A DNA stretch of 23,864 bases from Ruminococcaceae bacterium UBA2806 (lineage in GTDB: Bacteria > Bacillota > Clostridia > Oscillospirales > Acutalibacteraceae): NCBI GenBank assembly GCA_002351795.1, contig DEHG01000041.1:1-23864 (forward strand). Direction: 5' to 3'. Below the pieces are notes generated by a model. It made no database searches. It was not told the DNA's origin and saw nothing but the letters and a program-made list of their open reading frames with translations. Positions 8,399-16,467 of the stretch are shown here, piece by piece; position 1 is the first letter of the stretch, and every line of letters begins with the position of its first letter. Both the position numbers and the translations under genes were made by a program.

Positions 8399-9250
8399 AT
8401 GAGCAATTTAACGGATATATCATATGTAAAAAGCGTTCTGTCAAAGCATGGGTTTACATTTTCAAAGGCGCTCGGACAGAATTTTCTGATAAACCCGTCT
8501 GTATGTCCGAAAATGGCGGAGCTTTGCGGCGCATCAGATTCAGTCGGGGTTATCGAGGTCGGGCCGGGAGCAGGAGTCCTTACGAATGAGCTTGCAAAGG
8601 TATCGCATAAGGTTGCTGCGATAGAGCTTGACAAAAGACTTCTGCCTGTGCTGAGCGAAACGCTTTCGGAACATGACAATATAAAGATCATAAACGGCGA
8701 TGTAATGAAGCTTGATCTCAGACAGATAATTGAAGAGGAATTCGGCGGGGGAGAGGTCGTTGTATGCGCTAACCTTCCGTATTACATAACATCACCCGTA
8801 ATAATGCGGATACTTGAAGAAAGGCTGCCGATACAGTCGCTTACAGTAATGGTGCAGAAGGAAGCTGCTGACCGTATATGTGCAAAGCCCGGTACAAGGG
8901 AATCCGGAGCAATAAGCGCAGCGGTGCATTTCTACAGCGAACCCGAAATGCTTTTCAAGGTGTCAAAGGGCAGCTTTATGCCTGCACCGAAGGTAGATTC
9001 CGCTGTAATAAAGCTTCATATCAGAAAGCAGCCGCCTGTGGATATCAGCAACGAAAAAATGTTTTTCAAAGTGGTAAGGGCAGCATTTTCGCAGAGGAGA
9101 AAGACTCTTGCAAATTCTCTCAGCAGCGGACTGTCAATGCCAAAGCAGGAAGTTACTGCTTTGCTTGAAAAAGCCGGCATACGCACAAATGCAAGAGCAG
9201 AGGAAATGACAATGGAGGATTTTGCAAGGCTTGCAAATGCAAAGCTGTAG
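8399..9250 (+). CDS. rsmA: 16S rRNA adenine dimethyltransferase
   Basis: RsmA (KsgA) dimethylates two adjacent adenines in the 3'-end hairpin loop of 16S rRNA during small-subunit maturation, using S-adenosylmethionine. The 283-residue product has the family length and motifs: LGQNFL (25-30), the SAM-binding EVGPGAG (53-59), the ribose-binding acidic Glu76 in AAIEL, GD at 100-101, and the catalytic motif NLPYYIT (125-131) that holds the flipped adenine. GAGGAG at 8388-8393 precedes the ATG at 8399. The downstream half carries the usual basic C-terminal domain (FSQRRKTLANSL). It is followed 24 bases later by obg and is expressed from a consensus promoter at 8327-8355. Loss of this methylation causes kasugamycin resistance in other bacteria. 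Confidence 0.97.
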   Translation: MSNLTDISYVKSVLSKHGFTFSKALGQNFLINPSVCPKMAELCGASDSVGVIEVGPGAGVLTNELAKVSHKVAAIELDKRLLPVLSETLSEHDNIKIINGDVMKLDLRQIIEEEFGGGEVVVCANLPYYITSPVIMRILEERLPIQSLTVMVQKEAADRICAKPGTRESGAISAAVHFYSEPEMLFKVSKGSFMPAPKVDSAVIKLHIRKQPPVDISNEKMFFKVVRAAFSQRRKTLANSLSSGLSMPKQEVTALLEKAGIRTNARAEEMTMEDFARLANAKL

Positions 9251-9274
9251 GTTTTTCAGAAAAGGAGATAACAT

Positions 9275-10546
9275 ATGTTCGTAGATATTGCAAAAATACA
9301 TATCAAAGCAGGTGACGGCGGCGACGGCGCAGTTGCCTTTCACAGAGAAAAATACGTCGCCTCGGGCGGTCCTGACGGCGGCGATGGGGGAAGGGGCGGC
9401 AATATAGTTTTTGTTGCCGATGATAACCTTTCAACCCTTGCTGATTTCAGATATAAAAGAAAATACAAAGCAGAAAAGGGCGAAAACGGCAAGGGCGCAA
9501 GATGCAACGGAAAAAAAGCCAATGACCTTGTGATCCGTGTGCCGAGAGGAACTCTTGTAAAGGATGCCGAAACAGGCAGACTGCTTGCGGATATTTCCGA
9601 TAAGGAACCCGTTATTGTCGCAAGAGGCGGCAAGGGCGGCTGGGGAAATACTCATTTTGCTACCCCGACCAGACAGACACCACGCTTTGCAAAGCCGGGT
9701 CAGCCGGGCGAGGAATATGAGGTGCAGCTTGAGCTTAAACTTCTTGCGGATGTAGGGATCGTTGGATTCCCGAATGTCGGAAAGTCAACACTTATCTCTG
9801 TAGTAAGTCAGGCAAAGCCGGTAATTGCCGATTATCATTTTACAACAATAACACCGGTGCTCGGGGTTGTACGAATGGGTCCCGAATCCTCATTCGTTAT
9901 GGCTGATATCCCCGGGCTGATCGAAGGCGCAGGCGATGGAGTAGGGCTTGGACATCAGTTCCTGCGTCATGTTGAAAGATGCCGTCTGCTTGTTCATATG
10001 GTAGATGTATCCGGAAGTGAGGGACGTGATCCGAAAGAGGATTTCCGCATTATCAATGAAGAACTGAAAAAGTTTGATCCTGAGCTTGCAAAGCGTCCGA
10101 TGATTGTTGCAGGAAATAAATGCGACCTTACGGAAGATGATGTTGTCGAGGATTTCCGCAAATTCATTGAAGATCAAGGATATAAATTCTTCCCCATAAT
10201 GGCTGCAATAGATTATCAGACAGAACCGCTGTTAAAGGAAATACAGGAAGAGCTTTCAAAGCTGCCGCCTATCACAAGATATGAGCCGGAGCCTGCGCCG
10301 CTTCCGACAGAGGAAGAGATAGGAAAGCAGGATATCAGGGTTACAGCACACGGAGATACTTATTTTGTAGAAGCGGATAAGCTGCTGCGTGTTCTGCGAA
10401 TGATAGATTTCAGCGACAGTGACAGTGTGCAGTATTTCCAGAGAGTGCTTATAAGTTCAGGCGTTATAGATGCATTAAAGGAAGCCGGAATACAGGAGGG
10501 CGATACTGTCAGTCTGTATGATTTTGAATTTGAATTTGTTGAATAA
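9275..10546 (+). CDS. obg: Obg-family ribosome-associated GTPase
   Basis: Obg (ObgE/CgtA) is an essential GTPase that binds the large ribosomal subunit and links its maturation to nucleotide levels and, in Bacillus, to stress and sporulation signalling. Its 423 residues show the three-domain layout. The glycine-rich Obg fold is at about 1-158 (AGDGGDGAVAFHREK, GGPDGGDGGRGGN). The G domain has G1 GFPNVGKS (164-171), switch I FTTITP (189-194), G3 DIPG (211-214) and G4 NKCD (281-284). A C-terminal OCT domain runs from about 350 to 423, the form typical of Firmicutes. AAAGGAG precedes the ATG at 9275. It sits 24 bases after rsmA and 13 before mrnC, a ribosome-maturation cluster. Confidence 0.97.
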   Translation: MFVDIAKIHIKAGDGGDGAVAFHREKYVASGGPDGGDGGRGGNIVFVADDNLSTLADFRYKRKYKAEKGENGKGARCNGKKANDLVIRVPRGTLVKDAETGRLLADISDKEPVIVARGGKGGWGNTHFATPTRQTPRFAKPGQPGEEYEVQLELKLLADVGIVGFPNVGKSTLISVVSQAKPVIADYHFTTITPVLGVVRMGPESSFVMADIPGLIEGAGDGVGLGHQFLRHVERCRLLVHMVDVSGSEGRDPKEDFRIINEELKKFDPELAKRPMIVAGNKCDLTEDDVVEDFRKFIEDQGYKFFPIMAAIDYQTEPLLKEIQEELSKLPPITRYEPEPAPLPTEEEIGKQDIRVTAHGDTYFVEADKLLRVLRMIDFSDSDSVQYFQRVLISSGVIDALKEAGIQEGDTVSLYDFEFEFVE

Positions 10547-10559
10547 CGGAGGTTATATC

Positions 10560-10964
10560 ATGTCGAGATTATCCGATCTGCCATGTGACCCGAAGGGACT
10601 TAATTCACTTGCGCTTGCATTTGTCGGCGACGGAGTATATGATCTGATAATAAGGGAAGAGCTTGCCTGTCAAGGAAACAGACCTGTAAAACAATTAAAT
10701 ATTGAAAAGGTGGAAATAGTCCGCTGTCAGGCACAGGCTGCTCTTGCGGAAAGGATAGAGCCCTACCTTACGCAGGAAGAAGCAGATGTTCTCAGAAGGG
10801 GAAGGAATGCCCATGTCAGTCATGCGCCAAAAAATGCTTCTATGGGCGAGTATCATGCCGCAACAGCATTTGAGGCTTTACTGGGGTATCTTTATCTTTC
10901 GGACAGAACGGACAGGATAAGGGAGCTGCTTTCTTTGGGAAATTCTGCGGATAGCGATCAATGA
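10560..10964 (+). CDS. mrnC: Mini-ribonuclease III
   Basis: Mini-III is a stand-alone RNase III catalytic domain that trims precursor 23S rRNA in Firmicutes. The 134-residue product has no double-stranded RNA-binding domain, as expected. Key features are LNSLALAFVGDGVYDL (14-29) with catalytic Asp24, GRNAHVSHAPKNAS (81-94), and ATAFEALLGYLYL (101-113) with Glu105. The frame is open from 10518 inside obg, but GGAGG at 10548-10552 is 7 bases before the ATG at 10560, which fixes the start. It follows obg by 13 bases and precedes aroQ by 18. In many Firmicutes this gene sits elsewhere, next to cysS; here it joins rsmA and obg, which fits a shared ribosome-maturation transcript. Confidence 0.93.
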   Translation: MSRLSDLPCDPKGLNSLALAFVGDGVYDLIIREELACQGNRPVKQLNIEKVEIVRCQAQAALAERIEPYLTQEEADVLRRGRNAHVSHAPKNASMGEYHAATAFEALLGYLYLSDRTDRIRELLSLGNSADSDQ

Positions 10965-10982
10965 TCAGTGAGGAGTTTTTAT

Positions 10983-11426
10983 ATGAAAAAAGTATTATTT
11001 ATACTTGGACCGAATTTAAATATGGTTGGTATAAGAGATGTAGGTACATACGGAACAGAAACAGCGGAAAGCATAAACAATGATGTAATGAGCTGGGCTA
11101 AAGAGCTTGATATTGATATTGAAATATATCAGTCAAACCATGAAGGCGATATCATAGACAAGATCCATTCCGCTTACGGAAACAAGGACGGTATCATGAT
11201 AAATGCGGGTGCGCTGACCCATTACAGCTATGCGCTTATGGATGCTATTTCATCAGTGCATATCCCGACAGTCGAAACGCATATGTCTAACATAGGCGCA
11301 AGAGAGGAATTCAGAAGGAAGTCTGTTATTTCTCCGGTATGCATAGGAACTATAGCAGGCTTCGGAAAGAACAGCTATTATCTTGGACTAAAGGCGCTTA
11401 TCATGTATTTAAATAACTCCGATTGA
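10983..11426 (+). CDS. aroQ: Type II 3-dehydroquinate dehydratase
   Basis: AroQ dehydrates 3-dehydroquinate to 3-dehydroshikimate, the third step of the shikimate pathway; the type II enzyme forms dodecamers. The 147-residue product carries every catalytic position: Arg18 and Tyr23 in the flexible lid (GIRDVGTYG), Asn74 and His80 (INAGALTH), His100 (ETHMSN) and Arg111 (REEFR), plus QSNHEGDIID (50-59). The usual NPGA is NAGA here, a mild variation. The frame opens at GTG 10968, but GAGGAG at 10970-10975 lies within that extension and is 7 bases before the ATG at 10983, so the ATG is used. No other shikimate gene is in the window, so it appears to ride on the rsmA-obg-mrnC transcript. Confidence 0.93.
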   Translation: MKKVLFILGPNLNMVGIRDVGTYGTETAESINNDVMSWAKELDIDIEIYQSNHEGDIIDKIHSAYGNKDGIMINAGALTHYSYALMDAISSVHIPTVETHMSNIGAREEFRRKSVISPVCIGTIAGFGKNSYYLGLKALIMYLNNSD

Positions 11427-11463
11427 TATTTCATCATATCTGAAGATAAGGAGAACTTGTATT

Positions 11464-11934
11464 ATGGAGCAGGCAAAAAACCGGTTTATGCAGGCAGCAA
11501 TTGATGAAGCACTTTACGGGATAGAACATGGTCACGGCGGTCCGTTCGGCTCAGTGATAGTAAAAGACGGAAATATCATTGCTAAAAATCATAATCGTGT
11601 AATTGAAAAAAATGACCCGACCTGTCACGGAGAGATGGAAGCAATAAGAACTGCAAGTCAGATTACAGACAGCTGCGATCTTTTCGGATGTGAATTGTAT
11701 ACAACCGGAGAACCCTGTCCGATGTGTCTGTTTGCATGTTTATGGGCGAAGATCGATAAGGTTTATTACGGCTGTACTATCGAGGATAACAGTGCTATCG
11801 GTTTCAGGGATAAGCAATTCCATGATATAGGTGACGGAAGAGAAAAGCTGAATGATTATCTCACCTGCACAGACAGAGAGGCTTGTCTTGACCTGTTTTA
11901 TAAATATAGCAGATCCGAGCATACATTATATTAA
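11464..11934 (+). CDS. Nucleoside/guanine deaminase, cytidine deaminase-like superfamily
   Basis: This 156-residue zinc deaminase resembles bacterial GuaD more than the tRNA deaminase TadA. The zinc site is His55 with the catalytic proton shuttle Glu57 (THGE/CHGEME; most relatives have HAE) plus Cys85 and Cys88 in EPCPMC. GHGGPFGSVIVKDG (23-36) is the GuaD-type N-terminal signature, whereas TadA normally has VPVGAV. The likely reaction is hydrolytic deamination of guanine to xanthine, but other purine or nucleoside substrates are possible. AAGGAG precedes the ATG at 11464 by about 10 bases. It is 37 bases downstream of aroQ with no terminator between, so it may end that operon. Substrate is inferred only from motif style. 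Confidence 0.82.
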   Translation: MEQAKNRFMQAAIDEALYGIEHGHGGPFGSVIVKDGNIIAKNHNRVIEKNDPTCHGEMEAIRTASQITDSCDLFGCELYTTGEPCPMCLFACLWAKIDKVYYGCTIEDNSAIGFRDKQFHDIGDGREKLNDYLTCTDREACLDLFYKYSRSEHTLY

Positions 11935-12008
11935 TATATCAATACTTTCCCCGCCGGATTATCCGTATGTGTTTCTTATAATGAATGATTTCATTGTTAT
12001 CCTTCCGG

Positions 12009-12037
12009 TTGACGAAAGAAAATAATAATGGTATAAT
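12009..12037 (+). promoter_or_regulatory. Strong promoter of the asparagine-synthetase-like gene
   Basis: TTGACG (12009-12014), a 17-base spacer and TATAAT (12032-12037) preceded by TGG form a near-consensus extended -10 promoter. The predicted start is near 12044, leaving a leader of about 24 bases. A short inverted repeat, AATGAA (11980-11985) and TTCATT (11990-11995), lies just upstream of the -35. Confidence 0.8.
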
Positions 12038-12067
12038 CAGGATATAAATTGATATGGAGGGTTGATC

Positions 12068-13606
12068 ATGTCAGAAACAGATCAGAAAATTGAAATAAGA
12101 TATTTCAGCGGATATATCCGCAATTGGAAAAAACTGTGTGAAGAACTGGGTATAGATACTTCACTTAGCCGTAAAGAGCGTGAAGCTGAGATTCTCAGAA
12201 ATGCTTATGCAAAATGGAAAATGGAAATGATGGATCATCTTTACGGAATGTTTGCATTTTCAATATGGGACGGCTGTATTCAGAATGAGTTCTGTGTAAG
12301 AGATCAGGTCGGTCAGAAGCAGATGTTCTATTCTGTCATTGACGGTGAATTTGTATGCTCAGGAGATATAAATGAGATAGTATCCGACAGCCGTTTTGAA
12401 AAAAAGCTTAACAAACGTATGCTGCAGCAGTATCTGTTTTACGGATATCCTATAGGTGAAGAAACATTCTATGAGGGTGTTTATAAGCTTATGCCGGGTC
12501 ATTATGTTCAGTGGGACGGTAAGGAAACAAAGGTTGTCAGATACTGGAAGCCTGTATTTGAGCCTGATAAAACAAAGACGGCTGATGAGTGGGCATCTGA
12601 AATCGAAAACATAGTTGAAGTTATTCTTGACGAGGAACGTCAGGATAAAGAAGTGCCGTATAAGGAGTCGTTTTTGTCAGGCGGCGTGGATTCATCATAT
12701 CTGCTTGCTGCAAGTGATGCAAAGGCTGCTAATACGGTAGGATATGAAGAATCCGGATTTGATGAATCTGCTCTTGCACGTCAGACAGCAGAAGTATTGG
12801 GTAAGGGCTTCAATGTAAAAATGATATCACCTGCCGAGTATTTTGAGCGTATCCCGACTGTCGTAGACAAGATGGGACAGCCCCTCGGAGATGCTTCCGC
12901 CGTAGCTTTTTCAATTGGCTGCACTGCAGTAAAGGAACATGCGGACGTTGTATATTCAGGCGAAGGCATTGATGAATTTTTCGGAGGATATAATGCCCAT
13001 AAAAACCCGCTTAAAGAGGGATGGACATATCTTACCTGTTCGCATATAATGTCAGAGGAAGTTGTTAAGTCAATAATGCTTGACTTTGATGAAAACGTTA
13101 AGGCTGTAGATCCTGTATCTGAGCTTTGGAATGAGGTTCAGGGTCAGGATGAGCTTTCTCAGAAGCTTACTATTGATATTTCACTCTGGCTTGAGGGCGA
13201 TATTTATCTTAATACCGACCGCACAAGCACAGCTTGCGGCATAGAGCTTCATACTCCTTTCAGTGACCGCAGATTGTTCGATGTCGCAAGAAAGATTCCC
13301 GGCGAATATAAATTCATGAACGATCAGAATAAATATGTATTCCGCAAGGCTGCAAGCAGTAAGCTTCCTGATGAGGTTGCTTTCAGGAAAAAAGTCGGGT
13401 TTGCCGTTCCGATACGCAAATGGCTTGCAAATGCCGAATATAATCAGCCTATAGCTGATAAACTTACCGGTAGCACATCACAGAAATTCTTCGATCAGGA
13501 TGTTATAAAGGATATGTGGACACGTTATCTTGCTGGTGAAGAATTTCTCTGGAGCAGAATATATGCGATCTATGCTTTCCTTATCTGGTATGATCTGAAA
13601 TTCTGA
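12068..13606 (+). CDS. Asparagine synthetase-like protein lacking the glutaminase nucleophile
   Basis: The C-terminal two thirds form an intact AsnB-type synthetase: the ATP pyrophosphatase loop SGGVDSS (204-210), SGEGIDEFFGGY (297-308), DRTSTACGIELHTPFSD (384-400) and FRKKVGFAVPIRKW (439-452). The N-terminal part matches only the later part of a class II glutaminase domain (LYGMFAFSIWD, CVRDQVGQK). It lacks the first 60 or so residues, including the essential Cys2 and the RGPD arginine region. The usual YNGEIYN is FSGYIRN here, and the SD glutamine-binding motif is absent. A TGA at 12050-12052 in the same frame and a strong promoter just upstream show the short N-terminus is real. GGAGGG at 12056-12061 chooses the ATG at 12068 over TTG 12062. 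Inference: it makes asparagine, or another amide, from free ammonia or another amine. Confidence 0.88.
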   Translation: MSETDQKIEIRYFSGYIRNWKKLCEELGIDTSLSRKEREAEILRNAYAKWKMEMMDHLYGMFAFSIWDGCIQNEFCVRDQVGQKQMFYSVIDGEFVCSGDINEIVSDSRFEKKLNKRMLQQYLFYGYPIGEETFYEGVYKLMPGHYVQWDGKETKVVRYWKPVFEPDKTKTADEWASEIENIVEVILDEERQDKEVPYKESFLSGGVDSSYLLAASDAKAANTVGYEESGFDESALARQTAEVLGKGFNVKMISPAEYFERIPTVVDKMGQPLGDASAVAFSIGCTAVKEHADVVYSGEGIDEFFGGYNAHKNPLKEGWTYLTCSHIMSEEVVKSIMLDFDENVKAVDPVSELWNEVQGQDELSQKLTIDISLWLEGDIYLNTDRTSTACGIELHTPFSDRRLFDVARKIPGEYKFMNDQNKYVFRKAASSKLPDEVAFRKKVGFAVPIRKWLANAEYNQPIADKLTGSTSQKFFDQDVIKDMWTRYLAGEEFLWSRIYAIYAFLIWYDLKF

Positions 13607-13624
13607 TGTTGAAAAAACTGTATG

Positions 13625-13660
13625 ATTACTGTGTATACGATTTTATGTATGCACAGTAAT
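13625..13660 (+). terminator. Stem-loop after the asparagine-synthetase-like gene
   Basis: ATTACTGTGTATAC (13625-13638) pairs with GTATGCACAGTAAT (13647-13660) with a single T-G wobble, a 14-base stem. No clear T-run follows on the plus strand, so it may be a weak terminator or a 3'-end processing or stability structure. It lies 19 bases after the stop codon. Confidence 0.55.
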
Positions 13661-13695
13661 TATACGAAATAATAATAATTTCTTTATGCTTTTTA

Positions 13696-13724
13696 TTGAC
13701 AAACCCGCCGATATGATGTATAAT
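13696..13724 (+). promoter_or_regulatory. Consensus promoter of tRNA-Pro
   Basis: TTGACA (13696-13701) and TATAAT (13719-13724) are both perfect hexamers at 17-base spacing. The expected start near 13731 is about five bases before the mature tRNA 5' end. It is also the only recognisable promoter upstream of feoAB. Confidence 0.85.
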
Positions 13725-13735
13725 GTAAATGTTGT

Positions 13736-13809
13736 CGAGGTGTAACTCAGTTTGGTAGAGTGCTTGGTTTGGGACCAAGATGCCGCAGGTTCGAGTCCTG
13801 TCACCTCGA
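13736..13809 (+). tRNA. tRNA-Pro (anticodon UGG)
   Basis: The 74-base sequence folds into a standard cloverleaf. The acceptor stem is CGAGGTG (13736-13742) with CACCTCG (13802-13808) and discriminator A13809. The anticodon stem is CTTGG with CCAAG around the loop TTTGGGA, giving anticodon TGG, which reads CCA and by wobble other proline codons. The T arm is GCAGG/CCTGT around TTCGAGT. The 3' CCA is not encoded, so it must be added afterwards. A consensus promoter and an intrinsic terminator bracket it. Confidence 0.97.
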
Positions 13810-13814
13810 TGTTG

Positions 13815-13850
13815 ACCCCTCTGCAAATGTAGAGGGGTTTATGTTTTATT
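13815..13850 (+). terminator. Intrinsic terminator of tRNA-Pro
   Basis: ACCCCTCT (13815-13822) pairs perfectly with AGAGGGGT (13831-13838) across an 8-base loop and is followed by a T-rich tract. It begins six bases after the tRNA and ends about 20 bases before the feoAB start codon, so transcription of feoAB must pass it unless a hidden promoter lies in between. Confidence 0.85.
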
Positions 13851-13870
13851 AACCGTTTGAAAGGAATAAT

Positions 13871-16282
13871 ATGGCAACACTAAAAGAAGCAAAGCTCGGA
13901 AAAACTGTCCGTATAGAAAAAGTTGGGGGGAGCGGAGCACTTCGCCAGCATTTTCTTGATATGGGTGTTATTCCGGGGACAGAAATAACACCAGTCAAAT
14001 ATGCGCCTATGGGTGATCCTCTGCAGCTCAGGCTTCATGGATATGAACTGACACTCAGACTTGCTGATGCGGATATGATCGAGGTATCGGAGATCAGCAA
14101 AAGCAGTCAGGAAAAAGAAAACTCAGCAGGCAAAAAGAATAAAAAACAGTCTGATGACAAGAAAAAAACAAAGACAGTTATCAGAAAAGATTATCAGAAG
14201 GAAACTATGCATCCCGGTCTTGGTGAAGGAGGCAAGTTTCACGCCAAGGATGACGGTACTCCGCTGCCTGAGGGTACGGTAATGAAGTTTGCCCTCGTAG
14301 GAAATCAGAACTGCGGAAAGACAACTCTTTTTAACAGATTAACAGGATCAAAGCAGCATGTCGGAAATTTTCCCGGAGTAACCGTTGACAGAAAGGACGG
14401 AGAAATAAAGGGATATGCCGATACTCTTGTAACTGATCTGCCGGGTATATATTCAATGTCGCCATATACCAATGAGGAGATCGTATCCAGAAATTTTGTA
14501 TTGCAGGAAAAGCCCCATGCAATAATCAATATTGTTGACGTAACAAATATCGAGCGTAACCTATATCTGACAATGCAGCTTATTGAAATGAATATCCCTA
14601 TGGTTATTGCTCTGAATATGATGGATGAGCTTACGTCAAACGGAGGCAGTATTGATGTAAACCTGATGGAAAAGCTGCTTGGAGTACCTGTTGTTCCGAT
14701 ATCCGCAGCTAAAAACGAGGGTATTGAAGAACTTGTCGAACACGCAATACATATTGCTCATTTCCAGGAAAAGCCTGTCCGTCAGGATTTTTGTGATAAA
14801 GGTGAAAACAGCGGCGCTGTACACAGATGTATACATGGAATCAGCCACCTGATTGAAGATCATGCCGAAAAAGCAGAAATACCCCTGAGATTTGCCTCAA
14901 CGAAGGTTATTGAGGGTGATAAGCTTATTATGTCATCTCTTTCTCTTGATAAAAACGAGGAAGAAACAATTGATCATATTGTTTCCCAGATGGAAAAGGA
15001 AAGAGGTCTTGACAGGGGCGCAGCAATTGCAGATATGCGTTTCAGTTTCATCAGAAAGCTTTGCAACAGCTCGGTAACAAAAGCTGAGGAAAGCAAAGAG
15101 CATATCCGCAGTCAGCGAATAGATAAGATACTGACAGGGAAATATACAGCTATACCGGCTTTTATAATAATAATGCTGATGGTTTCCTTTCTCAGCTTTA
15201 ATGTTATAGGCGGTTTTTTTCAGGATCTTCTTGAAAATGGTATTGAATGGCTGACTAATATTACCGACAAAGCATTGACTGATGCAAATGTAAATGAGGT
15301 TATCCATAGTCTTATCATTAAAGGCATATTTGAGGGAGTAGGATCTGTACTGAGCTTTCTCCCGATAATCGTAACATTATTCTTTTTCCTGTCTATGCTT
15401 GAGGACAGCGGCTATATTGCAAGAGTCGCATTCTTTATGGATAAGCTGCTAAGAAAAATAGGTCTTTCCGGACGAAGCATCGTTCCCATGCTTATTGGTT
15501 TTGGCTGTTCTGTACCGGCGGTAATGGCAACACGCACACTGCCCAGTGAAAGAGACAGAAGAATGACAATTCTTCTCACGCCTTTTATGAGCTGCTCGGC
15601 AAAAATGTCTATCTATGCATTTTTTGTAGAGGCATTTTTCCCTGATATCGGCTGGCTGATTTATATAGGACTTTACCTTCTGGGAATAATAATCGGAATA
15701 ATTATAGCGCTTGTGTATAAGAAAACACTTTTCAGAGGCAAAGCGGTACCGTTTGTAATGGAGCTTCCGAATTACAGATTGCCAGGTATAAAAAATGTTG
15801 CCCAGCTTCTTTGGGAAAAGGCAAAGGATTTCCTGCAAAGAGCCTTTTCTGTGATCTTGATCGCTTCTGTTGCAGTATGGTTTCTGCAAAGCTTTGACGT
15901 TCATATGAATATGGTCACCAATGCGGAAAACAGTATTCTGGCAATGTCAGCCGGTCTTATTTCCCCAATAATGAATCCTATAGGTCTTGGCGACTGGAGA
16001 ATACTTGTATCGCTTGTGACAGGATTTATGGCTAAGGAAAGCGTTGTTTCAACAATGGAAGTTCTTTACAGCGGCGGTGTGGCTGAAACAATGACAAGCC
16101 TGACGGCAGCTTCCATACTGGTATTTTCACTGCTGTATACTCCCTGTGTTGCTGCAATTGCCGCTGTAAAGCGTGAACTGGGAAACAGCTGGGCGATTGT
16201 TGTCGTTGTATGGCAATGTGTTGTTGCATGGATAGTTACCCTGCTCGTCAGATGTATTTGTATGCTATTCGGAGTGGTTTGA
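13871..16282 (+). CDS. feoB: Ferrous iron transporter, FeoA-FeoB fusion
   Basis: This 803-residue inner-membrane protein imports Fe2+ under reducing conditions. Residues 1-75 are an SH3-like FeoA domain (LRQHFLDMGVIPGTEI). A lysine-rich linker of about 35 residues follows, then the FeoB GTPase: G1 GNQNCGKTT (144-152), switch region NFPGVTVDRK (166-175), G3 DLPG (189-192) and G4 NMMD (249-252). A helical regulatory segment leads to a polytopic membrane domain from about 425 to the end with the two conserved gate elements, IGFGCSVPAVMATRTLPS and TPFMSCSAKMSIYAFF. AAAGGA at 13860-13865 is a modest ribosome binding site for ATG 13871. Fusion of FeoA to FeoB is common in Clostridia. The stop codon overlaps the start of the small Cys-rich partner gene. 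No Fur-like box was recognised upstream. Confidence 0.95.
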   Translation: MATLKEAKLGKTVRIEKVGGSGALRQHFLDMGVIPGTEITPVKYAPMGDPLQLRLHGYELTLRLADADMIEVSEISKSSQEKENSAGKKNKKQSDDKKKTKTVIRKDYQKETMHPGLGEGGKFHAKDDGTPLPEGTVMKFALVGNQNCGKTTLFNRLTGSKQHVGNFPGVTVDRKDGEIKGYADTLVTDLPGIYSMSPYTNEEIVSRNFVLQEKPHAIINIVDVTNIERNLYLTMQLIEMNIPMVIALNMMDELTSNGGSIDVNLMEKLLGVPVVPISAAKNEGIEELVEHAIHIAHFQEKPVRQDFCDKGENSGAVHRCIHGISHLIEDHAEKAEIPLRFASTKVIEGDKLIMSSLSLDKNEEETIDHIVSQMEKERGLDRGAAIADMRFSFIRKLCNSSVTKAEESKEHIRSQRIDKILTGKYTAIPAFIIIMLMVSFLSFNVIGGFFQDLLENGIEWLTNITDKALTDANVNEVIHSLIIKGIFEGVGSVLSFLPIIVTLFFFLSMLEDSGYIARVAFFMDKLLRKIGLSGRSIVPMLIGFGCSVPAVMATRTLPSERDRRMTILLTPFMSCSAKMSIYAFFVEAFFPDIGWLIYIGLYLLGIIIGIIIALVYKKTLFRGKAVPFVMELPNYRLPGIKNVAQLLWEKAKDFLQRAFSVILIASVAVWFLQSFDVHMNMVTNAENSILAMSAGLISPIMNPIGLGDWRILVSLVTGFMAKESVVSTMEVLYSGGVAETMTSLTAASILVFSLLYTPCVAAIAAVKRELGNSWAIVVVVWQCVVAWIVTLLVRCICMLFGVV

Positions 16283-16431
16283 TGAATATTTACGATTATT
16301 TACTGTCAGCGCTGATAATTGCTGTAGTAGCTGCTGCTGTGATAAGCTGCATCCGCAGAAGAAAAAACGGCAGCGGCTGCTGCGGTGACTGCAAGAACTG
16401 TAATAAATGCACAGATTGTAATAACAAATAA
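16282..16431 (+). CDS. FeoB-associated Cys-rich membrane protein
   Basis: The 49-residue product has one membrane helix (about 6-23, YLLSALIIAVVAAAVISC), then a basic RRRK stretch and a cytosolic tail with paired cysteines, CCGDCKNCNKCTDC. This is the layout of the small FeoB-associated Cys-rich protein found next to feoB in Firmicutes, comparable in position to FeoC, and it may hold iron or sense redox state near the channel. The frame extends upstream to 16210, but the ATG at 16282 overlaps the feoB stop as TGATG, and GGAG at 16271-16274 serves it, so translational coupling is likely. A strong terminator follows at 16468. Confidence 0.87.
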   Translation: MNIYDYLLSALIIAVVAAAVISCIRRRKNGSGCCGDCKNCNKCTDCNNK

Positions 16432-16467
16432 CAGTAACCTCAATAATTATAACAGTGATTTCCTAAT

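Noticed and set aside
11975..12000. Possible Fur-like box upstream of the asparagine-synthetase-like gene
   Set aside because: Only a 6+6 inverted repeat (AATGAA, TTCATT) is present; the match to an iron box is weak and the gene has no iron link.
13626..13826. 66-residue minus-strand reading frame across the tRNA
   Set aside because: It is translation of the antisense of tRNA-Pro, a well-known false protein (GDRTRTCGILVPNQ); there is no ribosome binding site.
15449..15904. Minus-strand frame of 151 codons inside feoB
   Set aside because: It lies fully inside the conserved FeoB membrane domain and has a random, Lys/Cys/His/Tyr-rich composition typical of a shadow frame.
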